Below are positions 55,490-64,000 of a DNA stretch of 64,000 bases, piece by piece. Source of the stretch: Megaustenia siamemsis (lineage: Eukaryota; Mollusca; Gastropoda; Stylommatophora; Ariophantidae); assembly GCA_032433765.1 (NCBI GenBank), contig JAVIAB010000073.1, positions 61,464,552 through 61,528,551 on the forward strand, in the 5' to 3' direction. The notes under the pieces were generated by a model. The model was not told the DNA's origin. It saw nothing but the letters and a program-made list of their open reading frames with translations, and made no database searches. The number at the start of each line of letters is the position of its first letter. The first letter of the stretch is position 1. The position numbers and the translations under genes were made by a program.

Positions 55490-55875
55490 ACAAACTTATT
55501 CTAATCAGACAAACATTTAGGATGAAACAGCACGAATAGTAGTTTCCAGTGGTTTAGGCTGGAGACAAGTAATAATAAATGAATATTATTATAGAGGGAA
55601 ACTTTCGATGCGATAATGAGCGAATCAATTCAGAGGAAGAGGTATGTTCACAGCACTCGGAACAAATCTAGCGTTTGGCTTTTCGCGGCAAGGCGCTGAG
55701 CCACTGAGTACGGGTTCGATCCTGCTTTGGTCCATATTTTTTTCTGATGTTGATTATTTGTCATTTTTTCCGAGTGCTGTAAACATACCTCTTCCTCTGA
55801 ATTGATTCGCTGATTATCGCCTCGGAAGTTTCCCTCTATAATAATATTCATTTATTATTATTTGTCTCCTATTAT
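55490..55875 (+). mobile_element. S1 SINE-like element, second folded-back copy
   Basis: The left part (about 55500-55672) is the reverse complement of an S1 unit junction: the head ('ggatgaaacagcacgaatag' reading outward), 'ccagtggtttaggctgg', and then the whole tail. The right part (about 55672-55870) is the direct tRNA-like core from 'tttggcttttcgcggcaagg' with B-box 'gggttcgatcc' (about 55709) and the tail. The two tails form a nearly perfect inverted repeat of about 105 bp on each side of the core (left end 'ggagacaagtaataataaat', right end 'tattattatttgtctcc'). The A-box half of the core is missing. Confidence 0.8.
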
Positions 55876-55892
55876 TGTTTGTGCCTGTAGAA

Positions 55893-56160
55893 CAGTGGTT
55901 CCCAAACTGTTGACACCCAGGGCCCCGTTTCCCTGCCAGCCATACAGAGGCGACGACCTATAACCGTACAAGTCGGGTAAGCGCTGATTCTTGTATTTAT
56001 TTTTGAGTTGGTTATTAATTTGAGATCAGAAAAAAAAATTTCGTGACAGAAACGAAAGTGGTTTAACAGCGATTGAGCCAGTCTTGGCAAGCGATTAAAC
56101 TGGGACAGCAATTTGGTACTCAAGAATGCGATTCAGAAGAGGGATGTACCAGGCTAGAAG
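55893..56160 (+). mobile_element. hAT-like terminal sequence
   Basis: 'cagtggttcccaaactg' at 55893-55909 is a typical outer terminus of ZBED/Charlie-type hAT elements (CAGTGGTTCYCAAAC). The orientation says an element begins here and runs rightward, so it need not belong to the transposase fragment at 55258. I see no opposite terminus in the window, so how far it extends to the right is a guess. Confidence 0.45.
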
Positions 56161-56440
56161 ACACAGATATCGCCTCTATCGGAAAACTTGGACACAACGT
56201 ATATACGCCGACATAACGCCCTTTTAAGTACAAACAATGAAAAGAGGGATTTGTTTGGGGAAGTACCGATGAAGAAGATTTCAGAAAATGGGAAGTGAAG
56301 TTTGAAAATGAAGAGAAAAGTTCTAGTGTTTACATTTTAAAAATAACCCCATAGCTACTTTGAATAAAATATTCAAATGTAATATTTCTCGTTACAGATC
56401 TAGAAATGCGACAAAATTTCTGTCTTTGTCGACCAAATGT
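56161..56440. other. Spacer
   Basis: No gene recognised. Confidence 0.4.
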
Positions 56441-56449
56441 CTTTTGGCT

Positions 56450-57103
56450 GAATGTCTGTCAGCTAAATTTCTGTCGGTTAAGTGTCTGTCAGTCAAATGT
56501 ACGCCGGCTGAGTGTCTGTCAGTCAAATGTACGCCGGCTGAGTGTCTGTCAGCCAAATGTACGCCGGCTGAGTGTCTGTCAGTCAAATGTACGCCGGCTG
56601 AGTGTCTGTCAGCCAAATGTACGCCGGCTGAGTGTCTGTCAGTCAAATGTACGCCGGCTGAGTGTCTGTCAGCCAAATGTACGCCGGCTGAGTGTCTGTC
56701 AGTCAAATGTACGCCGGCTGAGTGTCTGTCAGTCAAATGTACGCCGGCTGAGTGTCTGTCAGCCAAATGTACGCCGGCTGAGTGTCTGTCAGCCAAATGT
56801 ACGCCGGCTGAGTGTCTGTCAGTCAAATGTACGCCGGCTGAGTGTCTGTCAGTCAAACGTACGCCGGCTGAGTGTCTGTCAGTCAAATGTACGCCGGCTG
56901 AGTGTCTGTCAGTCAAATGTACGCCGGCTGAGTGTCTGTCAGCCAAATGTACGCCGGCTGAGTGTCTGTCAGCCAAATGTACGCCGGCTGAGTGTCTGTC
57001 AGCCAAATGTACGCCGGCTGAGTGTCTGTCAGCCAAATGTACGCCGGCTGAGTGTCTGTCAGCCAAATGTACGCCGGCTGAGTGTCTGTCAGCCAAATGT
57101 CCA
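56450..57103. repeat. 30-bp minisatellite open in several frames
   Basis: About 21 units of 'gtacgccggctgagtgtctg' plus 'tcagycaaat'. The only common variant is y = t or c (Val or Ala codon in one plus frame), plus one unit with aacg. Two plus frames (56360-57115, 251 codons, TPAECLSVKC period; 56406-57203, 265 codons, NVRRLSVCQS period) and one minus frame (56392-57096, 234 codons, ADRHSAGVHL period) are all open. This is expected for a 30-bp unit with no stop. There is no signal or domain to prefer one as a gene. Confidence 0.95.
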
Positions 57104-57869
57104 AAAACTGCCTAGATCATTGCCTTTGGTCATTGCGGGGTCAGTGTGGCTGCGTGCTGCTCAACTAATCTGCATTAACTCGACACCCGAGGGCCTAAAT
57201 TAATGAACACTGACACGGACACTCGTCCCAACTCACCATCACTTATAGCCAAGGGCGCGCACCGGGACTCGACACTGGATTTTGTTACCATCTCAAATTT
57301 CTCTTTCCTGCGGGGCCATCAATAGAACTACTCTCTACTCAGCTAAATGACCACTACACTTAAACTGATCTGCGTGAACTACTAATCAACTGCACAGCCA
57401 AGCTGCTGTGCTACAATAGTTGCCAGCCAACAATAGACTACTGGGTTATGTCTCTTTACCCGACAACCTACTGCTCCCTCATGTTTTCAGAACACAATCT
57501 GCTCACTACCAGCGGATGTCATGAGACCTGCAGTTAGCAGATGGTTTGCTAATCTTGACATCCGCCTGGGTCAAGTCTTGAGTTTAATTTCCTTGTCTTT
57601 TCAATCAAAATAGATTTGCTTACATATCACCATCATTATCATTATTAGTTATCGTGACCAGATCCACATATTCTAACACTGACATTTCTTTCCAGTTGTA
57701 TTATTCATGTCAGATTGTTCAAGTATTTAGCAAATCACCCAGACCTCTATTTCCTTCTATATTTTATACCTTTTATATTGTTATAGTATTTACCAATTTT
57801 TCTAAATTCATGAGAGTTATGAGGAGAGCGGTGGGCAGACCTTGTAGACCAGTTTCACACTGAGAGATT
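57104..57869. other. No gene recognised
   Basis: Unique-looking DNA with no domain seen. Confidence 0.45.
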
Positions 57870-58957
57870 TGCTGGCGACGAGATCTTCAAGGACAATTGT
57901 TTCATATGGGACGAGAAAAATGTGACGAGATCTTTATGGACAATTGTTTCATATGGGACGAGAATAATGCGACGAGATCTTTAAGGACAATTGTTTCAAA
58001 TGGGACGAGAATAATGTGACGAGATCTTTATGGACAATTGTTTCATATGGGACGAGAATAATGCGACGAGATCTTTATGGACAATTGTTCATGTGGGACG
58101 AGAATAATATGACGATATTTTTACGGAAAATTGTTCCACGTGGGACGAGATAACGTGGCGAGCTCTTTATGGACAATTGTTTCATGTGGGAGGAGAATAA
58201 TGTGACGAGATCTTTATGGACAATTGTTCCACGTGGGACGAGAATAATGTGACTAGATCTTTATGGACAATTGTTCCACGTGGGACGAGAATAATGTGAC
58301 GAGCTCTTAATGGACAATTGTTTCACGTTGGACGAGAATAATGTGACGAGATCTTTATGGACAATTGTTCATGTGGGACGAGAATAATGTGACGAGATCT
58401 TTATGGACAATTGTTTCACGTGGGACGAGAATAATGTGACGAGATCTTTATGGACAATTGTTTCACGTTGGACGAGAATAATGTGACGAGATCTTTATGG
58501 ACAATTGTTCATGTGGGACGAGAATAATGTGACGAGATCTTTATGGACAATTGTTTCACGTTGGACGAGAATAATGTGACGAGATCTTTATGGACAATTG
58601 TTCATGTGGGACGAGAATAATGTGACGAGATCTTTATGGACAATTGTTCATGTGGGACGAGAATAATGTGATGAGATCTTTATGGACAATTGTTCATGTG
58701 GGACGAGAATAATGTGACGAGATCTTTATGGACAATTGTTTCACGTTGGACGAGAATAATGTGACGAGATCTTTATGGACAATTGTTCCACGTGGGACGA
58801 GAATAATGTGACGAGATCTTTATGGACAATTGTTTCACGTTGGACGAGAATAATGTGACGAGATCTTTATGGACAATTGTTCCACGTTGGACGAGAATAA
58901 TGTGACGAGATCTTTATGGACAATTGTTCCACGTGGGCCGAGAATAATATGACGAGA
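57870..58957. repeat. 46/47-bp minisatellite
   Basis: About 23 units with 'gacgagatctttatggacaa', 'ttgttycaygtgggacgag' and 'aataatgt'. Unit lengths are 46 (ttgttcatg) or 47 (ttgtttcacg, ttgttccacg). The first units (57870-58100) are more divergent than the central ones. Confidence 0.95.
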
Positions 58958-59364
58958 AACTAACTCAGATTTTTCTTATTTATGATAAGTTCAAGGAAGG
59001 TTGACAAATTGTTTATCGGCTTCAAATGTTCAAGGCGTTTTCTTTACTTCTTTCAGCTTCATATTATTTTCTCAGTTTTTCCTTATTTTAGAACCACATT
59101 TCTGTTGTTTTCAACGATCTTGTGGCTGCTTCGTGAATGAATCTCTTCGGAAATATTGGATAGGATTTATGTAATGTTGAATAAAACTGATTCTTGTTTC
59201 TAGTCAAACTTTCATCAAGAAACGCTTAACCTAAACTACATGCACACACACACGGACACGCACACAAAGGCGTGTACAAACACACATCCACACACAAACG
59301 ACGGCTAATTTCTTTACTCCACTGACGAGTTAACCGACGCGTTCGAAGGTCACTTATGTCAGAG
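58958..59364. other. Flank of the transposon, with CA-rich stretch
   Basis: No gene. A CA-rich segment lies at 59240-59300. Confidence 0.5.
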
Positions 59365-61056
59365 ACTATAGCTCGTTTCAAAACATATGCCCAATTTCAA
59401 AACGCTATTACTGTCTAACCGTTTGTTAAATACTTTTGAAATTTTCCAAATGTTATTAGAATGCAAAAGACCCTTTAAATGTATATTTAACAAATATCTT
59501 GCAGCTGCAGTTTTCTTAAAGCGGCGATATTTCTTTGATGTTTGTCAAAATTGTAAATTGTGAAGCCCTAAAGAATAGAAATTACCGTAGTTGCTGGTCT
59601 ACGATTAATTTTCACTAGGTAAAGGCGTGGCCGTAATGGGGAAATAACTGGATAAAACAAAACACCAGGAGAATTATTGTCTGCTCAGTTCAAGGACGGA
59701 CGATAATAATATCAAGGTATACCTGTATGTCCAATTTTCATAGTTGTGTGGTCCTGAAAAGGACCGTTTGTTGAAATAATTTAAGGTAATATAGGGGCCA
59801 ACATTGTGGGGGATATATACTTTCATTCTGAATCATACGAGTCTAAAAGATTAATGTTTTAAGACGTGGCCTTCACATTTAGCCCAATAATCTTTGTCTA
59901 TATTTAATAAAGCGAGATTAGCAAGAGTCTTTACATCGCATATTTTGAATGTTGTATTTTCATCTGCCACTTGTCCTTTTAATTTTTGTCCAGATTAGTT
60001 CTATTGGATTTAAATGAGCATGGTAAGGTGGCAGCCTCAAACTTATATGACCGTGCTCTTGGATAATCTTATCTATTTGAAAAATCTTTGTCCTCTGTTT
60101 TTGCTTTACTAGAGATAGTAATTCAGGTTTTAAGTACATGTTATTAAATTGTATGTGCTCCTTTGTGAGCCATATCTTAATAGCATCTTTTGTACTGGAT
60201 GACGTCGGGACTTTATCTTCAAGTGCAACAATGTTGTGGTACGCTGCATTGTCCATTATTAGGCAAGATGGTCGATCTAGTGCTGGGAGAACAGAATTTT
60301 CAATCCAATGTCTAAATATGTGACCATTCATCTCAGAGTGATAATCCCGATTGTCTATGGATTTTGAAAGAAAAATGAGCTCTGCATTCTGTATTAGTCC
60401 ATGTTGTCGACTACCTGCATGAGCAATTATCAAGCGCTGTCCAACATTTTGCTCTTCCTTGTGATTTTGTATATTTTGAACATTGACGGTGACGTGCTTG
60501 AATCCAGCGATTAAATGACCGTTTAGATAAATCCAAAATGTGCCTTGTCCTATTCTCAGGGTTTTCTAAAGAATGAAATAATCTTCCTCGTTTAGCCTCT
60601 TTGCAAAAATAGTCATACATTTTTATTGCGATGTTTTGTAAACTGCAGAATTTCATTTTAAGGCTCATGATAAATGTTATTGTTCCACATTACGCCGCTG
60701 AATTAACGGAAATGGAACACACAATGTCTCGTGTTTACTACAAGTGTCTAATTGTGTCAGACAACTCACGCGGAAAGCGTGAAAAATAGTAAATTTGAGC
60801 GTGTATAGATTTGTAATCGCTATTTTTAACTTAAATACTGTAAACACTAAGTTTTGACTACATCAATGGGTCGTTATAAATTTATATAAATCAAATAAGC
60901 AATAATAATAACCAAATGTTTGTTTTTAATGAAATTAATTCCCTGTTGGGTTCTAATCATTATAACTATACATGCAAATTTTGAAAAAATTACAAAAAGC
61001 GGTTTAAAAGATATTGATTTTTAAATTTGGGCACGACTTATGAAACAAGCTATAGT
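59365..61056 (-). mobile_element. Tc1/mariner-like DNA transposon, 1.69 kb, with terminal inverted repeats
   Basis: The left terminus 'actatagctcgtttcaaaac' (59365) and the right terminus, read inward on the reverse strand, 'actatagcttgtttcataag' (from 61056) form imperfect inverted repeats of about 35 bp. Weaker similarity continues for roughly 100 bp. Both ends read TATA at the boundary, consistent with a TA target-site duplication next to a terminal TA. The transposase lies on the reverse strand between them. The ends fit the IS630/Tc1/mariner superfamily. Confidence 0.85.
59851..60668 (-). pseudogene. Transposase pseudogene, Tc1/mariner superfamily with a long D-E spacing
   Basis: From the 5' side: an N-terminal helix-turn-helix-like part (60668-60490, 'KMYDYFCKEAKRGR', 'LDLSKRSFNRW'). 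Then 'QRLIIAHAGSRQHG' near 60430, 'CLIMDNAAYHN' (second catalytic Asp, near 60250) and 'LPPYHAHLNPIELIW' (catalytic Glu, near 60000). I count 83 residues between that Asp and Glu, far more than the 34-41 of classical Tc1 or mariner. This is close to the DD82E arrangement named Sailor. The segment with the first catalytic Asp is absent: N-terminal and core parts are joined near 60480 with a frame change, implying an internal deletion. A second frame change at an A/T run near 59988 moves the C-terminus ('VADENTTFKICDVKTLANL') to a stop at about 59851. It cannot be active. Confidence 0.8.
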
Positions 61057-61329
61057 GTCTCTCGGCCTGTGCCATCAGACAGGATTTAAGCAGTTTACAT
61101 CCATGTTCGGTGCCCTTTAATTTCATTGGATTGCGTGGGCAACTATTTCAGTACCAAACGTCAGGCAACATCCGGTAACAATTCTTGAGAAAGTGAATGA
61201 TGTGATGAATATATGAAACCACAAAAATATAAATGTAAAATCACATGATTTAAAAAAAAAGTAAAATACATTATCACATATCTTATACAATTTGATAACT
61301 TATGTAACGTGAATATATAAGTGGTAATT
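61057..61329. other. Spacer
   Basis: No gene recognised. Contains an A run at 61251-61260. Confidence 0.4.
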
Positions 61330-61930
61330 AGATACAGGTAAATGAATTTAATTATTTGGGAACTTTGTTAACCACCGACAGAAGATGTACAAAAAAGGTG
61401 AGATGCAGAATGGCTCAGGCAAAAGCAGCTTTCCAAAAAATGAGGAAAATACTATGCAATCCATTTTTGACAATAGAAACACACACACAAAAAATAGTTC
61501 TTAAATGTTATGTAGAGCCAGTCTTAACATATGGAAGTGAATCATGGACAACAGACAAGAAAATCATTGGAGTCTGTAGAAATGTGGTTTTACAGAAGAA
61601 TGTTGAGAATACCATGGACAGCTAAGAAGAGCAATAAAAACGTTCATAAAGAGGCCAAAGCAAAAAGAGAGCTAATTTCCAATATTAGGAAGAAACAATT
61701 CTTCATTTTTTGACTATGTAATGAGAAGAGAACAGCTGGAATATATTGTAACAACTGGGGAAATTCAGGGACGAAGAGATAGGGAGAAGCAAAGAGAAAA
61801 GACACCAGACAGCTTAAGAGAATGGCATGGCGTAAGGTCAACAACATAAATTATAAATAATTGTCGAGATCGAAAGTTGTGGAAAGACATGATCATCTAC
61901 GCCAGCAGGCTTGCTACTTGATTATGATGA
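61330..61930 (+). mobile_element. LINE family A, 3' portion
   Basis: The frame reads 'YLGTLLTTDRRCTKKVRCRM', 'FLTIETHTQKIVLKCYVEPV', 'LTYGSESWTTDKK', and after a frameshift near 61560 'SLESVEMWFYRRMLRIPW' and 'ISNIRKKQFF'. Then come stops and the 3' end 'ctacgccagcaggcttgcta' followed by a weak ATG tail. It extends about 170 bp further 5' than the copy at 11495. Confidence 0.85.
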
Positions 61931-62435
61931 ATTAGATACATATTATTTTTTTAATGTAAGATTATTCAACATTATATATCGTACTAATTACGTAGAAAAA
62001 TAGTTAATAGTTTTATTTCTATTTGTTGTTATACCTTCGTTGAAAAAATTTTATTTTTTTTCTGACACAAATGAATGATTGTTGTAATTTATATTACAGT
62101 ATTTGTACACACTATATTCTTAAAGGCTAAATATAAGAGTCCAAGTATCTTGAAACATATTCTAAACTAAATCGTTGTTCTTGTGATAATTCATTTTTTT
62201 TTTACAAATAAGTTCACATCATTGTTGTTGTCATTGTTGTTGTTATGATAATCATCACTGTACACCGGACGAACCCATAGGTAATGTAATATTCCCCTCA
62301 AGAAGCTCGAGACAATCCGAGGAGAATCCAGGCAGACATCCATTTACTCCGTGCCTGGGATTCACGAGGTGACCAGTCTTTCTTACTACCCATGTTACCC
62401 TGGCAGCCGCCAATTTGTGTGGTCTACTCTTTTCG
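61931..62435. other. No gene recognised
   Basis: AT-rich, with a short 'tgttgttgtcattgttgttg' repeat near 62223-62243. Confidence 0.4.
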
Positions 62436-62693
62436 GTTGTAACTGTCAAAGTTTCGGTTGTAACTGTCAAAGTTTCGGTTGTAACTGTCAAAGTTTCGGT
62501 TGTAACTGTCAAAGTTTCGGTTGTAACTGTCAAAGTTTCGGTTGTAACTGTCAAAGTTTCGGTTGTAACTGTCAAAGTTCCGGTTGTAACTGTCAAAGTT
62601 TCGGTTGTAACTGTCAAAGTTTCGGTTGTAACTGTCAAAGTTTCGGTTGGAACTGTCAAAGTTTCGGTTGTAACTGTCAAAGTTCCGGTTAAA
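62436..62693. repeat. 21-bp minisatellite (ggttgtaactgtcaaagttt)
   Basis: Twelve units, with occasional ttccgg or ttggaac variants. The unit is a multiple of 3, so four frames on both strands are open (62255-62762 minus, 62351-63014 plus). These are read-through. Confidence 0.95.
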
Positions 62694-62747
62694 TACGCGA
62701 GCACACACGGGACTCCTTGTTTTGGTCATTATCAAAGTGGGCTCATC

Positions 62748-63100
62748 ATCATCACGTGTCATACTGGTTGGCGTAGGCGATCATGTCCTTCCACAAACTT
62801 CCATCTACACTGCATCGTATCAGTTCTGTTATTGACTGTTTTCCATGCCATGGCACCAAACTATCCAGTAATTTCTCTTTTTGTCGTCCGCGATCTCTCT
62901 TTCCCTCTCTTTCTCTTTTCTCTCTTTCCTTTTGAGAATTTCTTCGTTGGTCTTTTTAGCTGTCCAGGGAACTTTCATAATTCTTCTGAGAAATCCCATC
63001 TCTGTGGCCTCTAATCGTCTTTTCATTTGTTTATCTGCTGTCCATGATTCACTCCATAGTTCAGAATTGGCTCTATACATCACCGATGAACTCTTTTTCT
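62748..63100 (-). mobile_element. LINE family G 3' portion
   Basis: The reverse strand reads 'ELWSESWTADKQMKRRLEAT', 'MGFLRRIMKVPWTAKKTNEE', 'ILKRKERKEKERERE', and after a frame change 'KVCGRTRSPTPT'-like sequence, to an ATG tail at 62748 (catcatcatcac on the plus strand). The first part is in an intact frame (62829-63083). It is 5'-truncated. Related to the fragment at 13465-13605. Confidence 0.85.
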
Positions 63101-63844
63101 CACTTTTATTGACATCGATTTGTTACATAAGATGTTTTTCATTTTCTGAAACGCTGTAATGGCCTGAGCTGGTCTGCTCAAAGTGGTCTAGGCATCGGAA
63201 GTATATCAATTTTAAAATGTAAAAGTGACGCCTGCAAGAGGGTAATAGGAAACTGACGTTTTTTTCCCCTTACTGTTTGACACAGACGATAAAGTTCCTA
63301 TATTAAATTATTAAGTTTTTTTATTTAAAAGCGCTATTCCCAAAATAATGTGAAATCCACACACTTTTCCACATCTTTGACATCTATACATCTGATTCAG
63401 GTTCACATCTTGAATCCACACGTCTAATTCATTCAACACACCTTCAATCTGTACATGCAATTATTCACCACATCATGAATGCATTCACCCAATTCATTCT
63501 CAATACTTTAAATCTGTACGGGAGAGATGGTACCAGGATTACATGCAACCAGCGGCTCATAGCTGACTCCATGACTGATGAAAGTGATCTATTGAGAATC
63601 CACTCCACCTTCTCGCAGTACTATTTTGACCAACGGAGTAAAGCAGGGATCAAGAAGAGAGGGCAATGCTGTGCTAAACTATTTCAGACCGAAGAAGGAT
63701 GTTTGGGCCAAAACGCTCCAACAATGCAGATAGTCGTAAATTGCAGAACAACGTATCTACGGCCAGTTAGTGTCCATTTACGAGCGACCAATGAGGAGCA
63801 GTAGTCATGGACGAGGGCAGAGAGGAATGTTTCAATAGCTTGAT
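63101..63844. other. No gene recognised
   Basis: Includes a 109-codon plus frame at 63475-63804 ('YYFDQRSKAGIKKRGQCCAK') that is not explained by a repeat but has no family resemblance. I do not call it a gene. A short 'ttcacatcttgaatccacac' type duplication occurs near 63356-63422. Confidence 0.4.
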
Positions 63845-64000
63845 GTCAAGCAAAGGCGGAATGGTTGGTCTTCTGGCAAGACGGCGGTCTCGAGATAGAG
63901 AGGTTGCGAGTTCACTCCCGGCTGCACCAGTTGGAATTTTTTATTTGTGATTTCTCTCTGCGTCAACTACCCCTGGTTTCAGCAGAGGTCCGACTTAAAA
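63845..64000 (+). mobile_element. tRNA-derived SINE head (S3-like), running off the window
   Basis: 'ggcggaatggttggtcttct' (A-box context, about 63855) and 'gttgcgagttcactcccggc' (B-box context, about 63903) are spaced about 45 bp apart and followed by a body with 'cccctggtttcagcagaggt'. The 3' end is outside the window or not recognisable. Confidence 0.6.

Noticed and set aside
56360..57203. 251- and 265-codon plus frames and a 234-codon minus frame, at first sight a cysteine-rich repeat protein
   Set aside because: All frames of the 30-bp array are equally open, and there is no signal peptide or non-repeat domain.
63475..63804. 109-codon plus frame considered as a host gene
   Set aside because: No family resemblance, no splice or promoter evidence, and a length compatible with chance in 64 kb.

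Overview
This window is eukaryotic nuclear DNA from an animal. It looks like a lophotrochozoan, and a mollusc is my best guess. The grounds are: many families of degraded non-LTR retrotransposons (LINEs), several tRNA-derived SINE families with pol III A/B boxes, DNA transposons of the Tc1/mariner and hAT types, and very many minisatellites. Nothing has bacterial or phage organisation. I found no intact host protein gene, rRNA or functional tRNA. Nearly every long open frame is either a repeat array (unit length a multiple of 3, so frames stay open on both strands) or a broken transposon.

Layout. 0-5 kb: LINE remnants (family A 3' end, family R RNase H), a SINE and unrecognised DNA. 5.7-9.1 kb: a compound dinucleotide array and two minisatellites that share a unit start. 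9.1-18.3 kb: a LINE graveyard with endonuclease, linker, RT and C-terminal fragments broken up by simple repeats. 18-24 kb: quiet sequence with an inverted SINE pair and small arrays. 24.7-28 kb: a mosaic of three LINE families and a folded-back SINE-like element (S1). 28.4-37 kb: a run of minisatellites (24, 46, 34, 27, 46 and 48 bp units). 37-40 kb: a 52-bp satellite split by a 2.2-kb LINE (family H) with clear target-site duplications. 40.8-46.1 kb: nested and scattered LINEs (A, B, D), a two-headed SINE and a telomere-motif array. 46.9-49.7 kb: a family R LINE whose RNase H region is interrupted by about four near-identical 437-bp copies of S1. 50.5-55 kb: a 3.2-kb 15-mer array followed by a 43-mer array. 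55.1-56 kb: hAT remnant and another S1 foldback. 56.4-59 kb: 30-mer and 46/47-mer arrays. 59.37-61.05 kb: a Tc1/mariner-like transposon with terminal inverted repeats and a damaged transposase. 61.3-64 kb: LINE ends, a 21-mer array and a SINE head.

How the parts relate. Several insertions can be ordered in time from target-site duplications. The R LINE came before the S1 array inside it. The 52-bp satellite came before LINE H. A family A LINE came before the family B LINE inside it. The most interesting element is S1, a tRNA-promoter-bearing repeat. It occurs as a direct multimer flanked by a 12-bp duplication, as two folded-back copies (one flanked by an 11-bp duplication) and as a truncated core. 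This suggests mobilisation of multimeric or circular RNA copies. A second theme is that LINE 3' ends carry their own simple-repeat tails (GA, ATG or a 9-mer), which probably seed some of the microsatellites. LINE family letters (A-H, R) and SINE labels (S1-S4) are local labels made for this window. About a quarter of the window is tandem repeat by my rough count.
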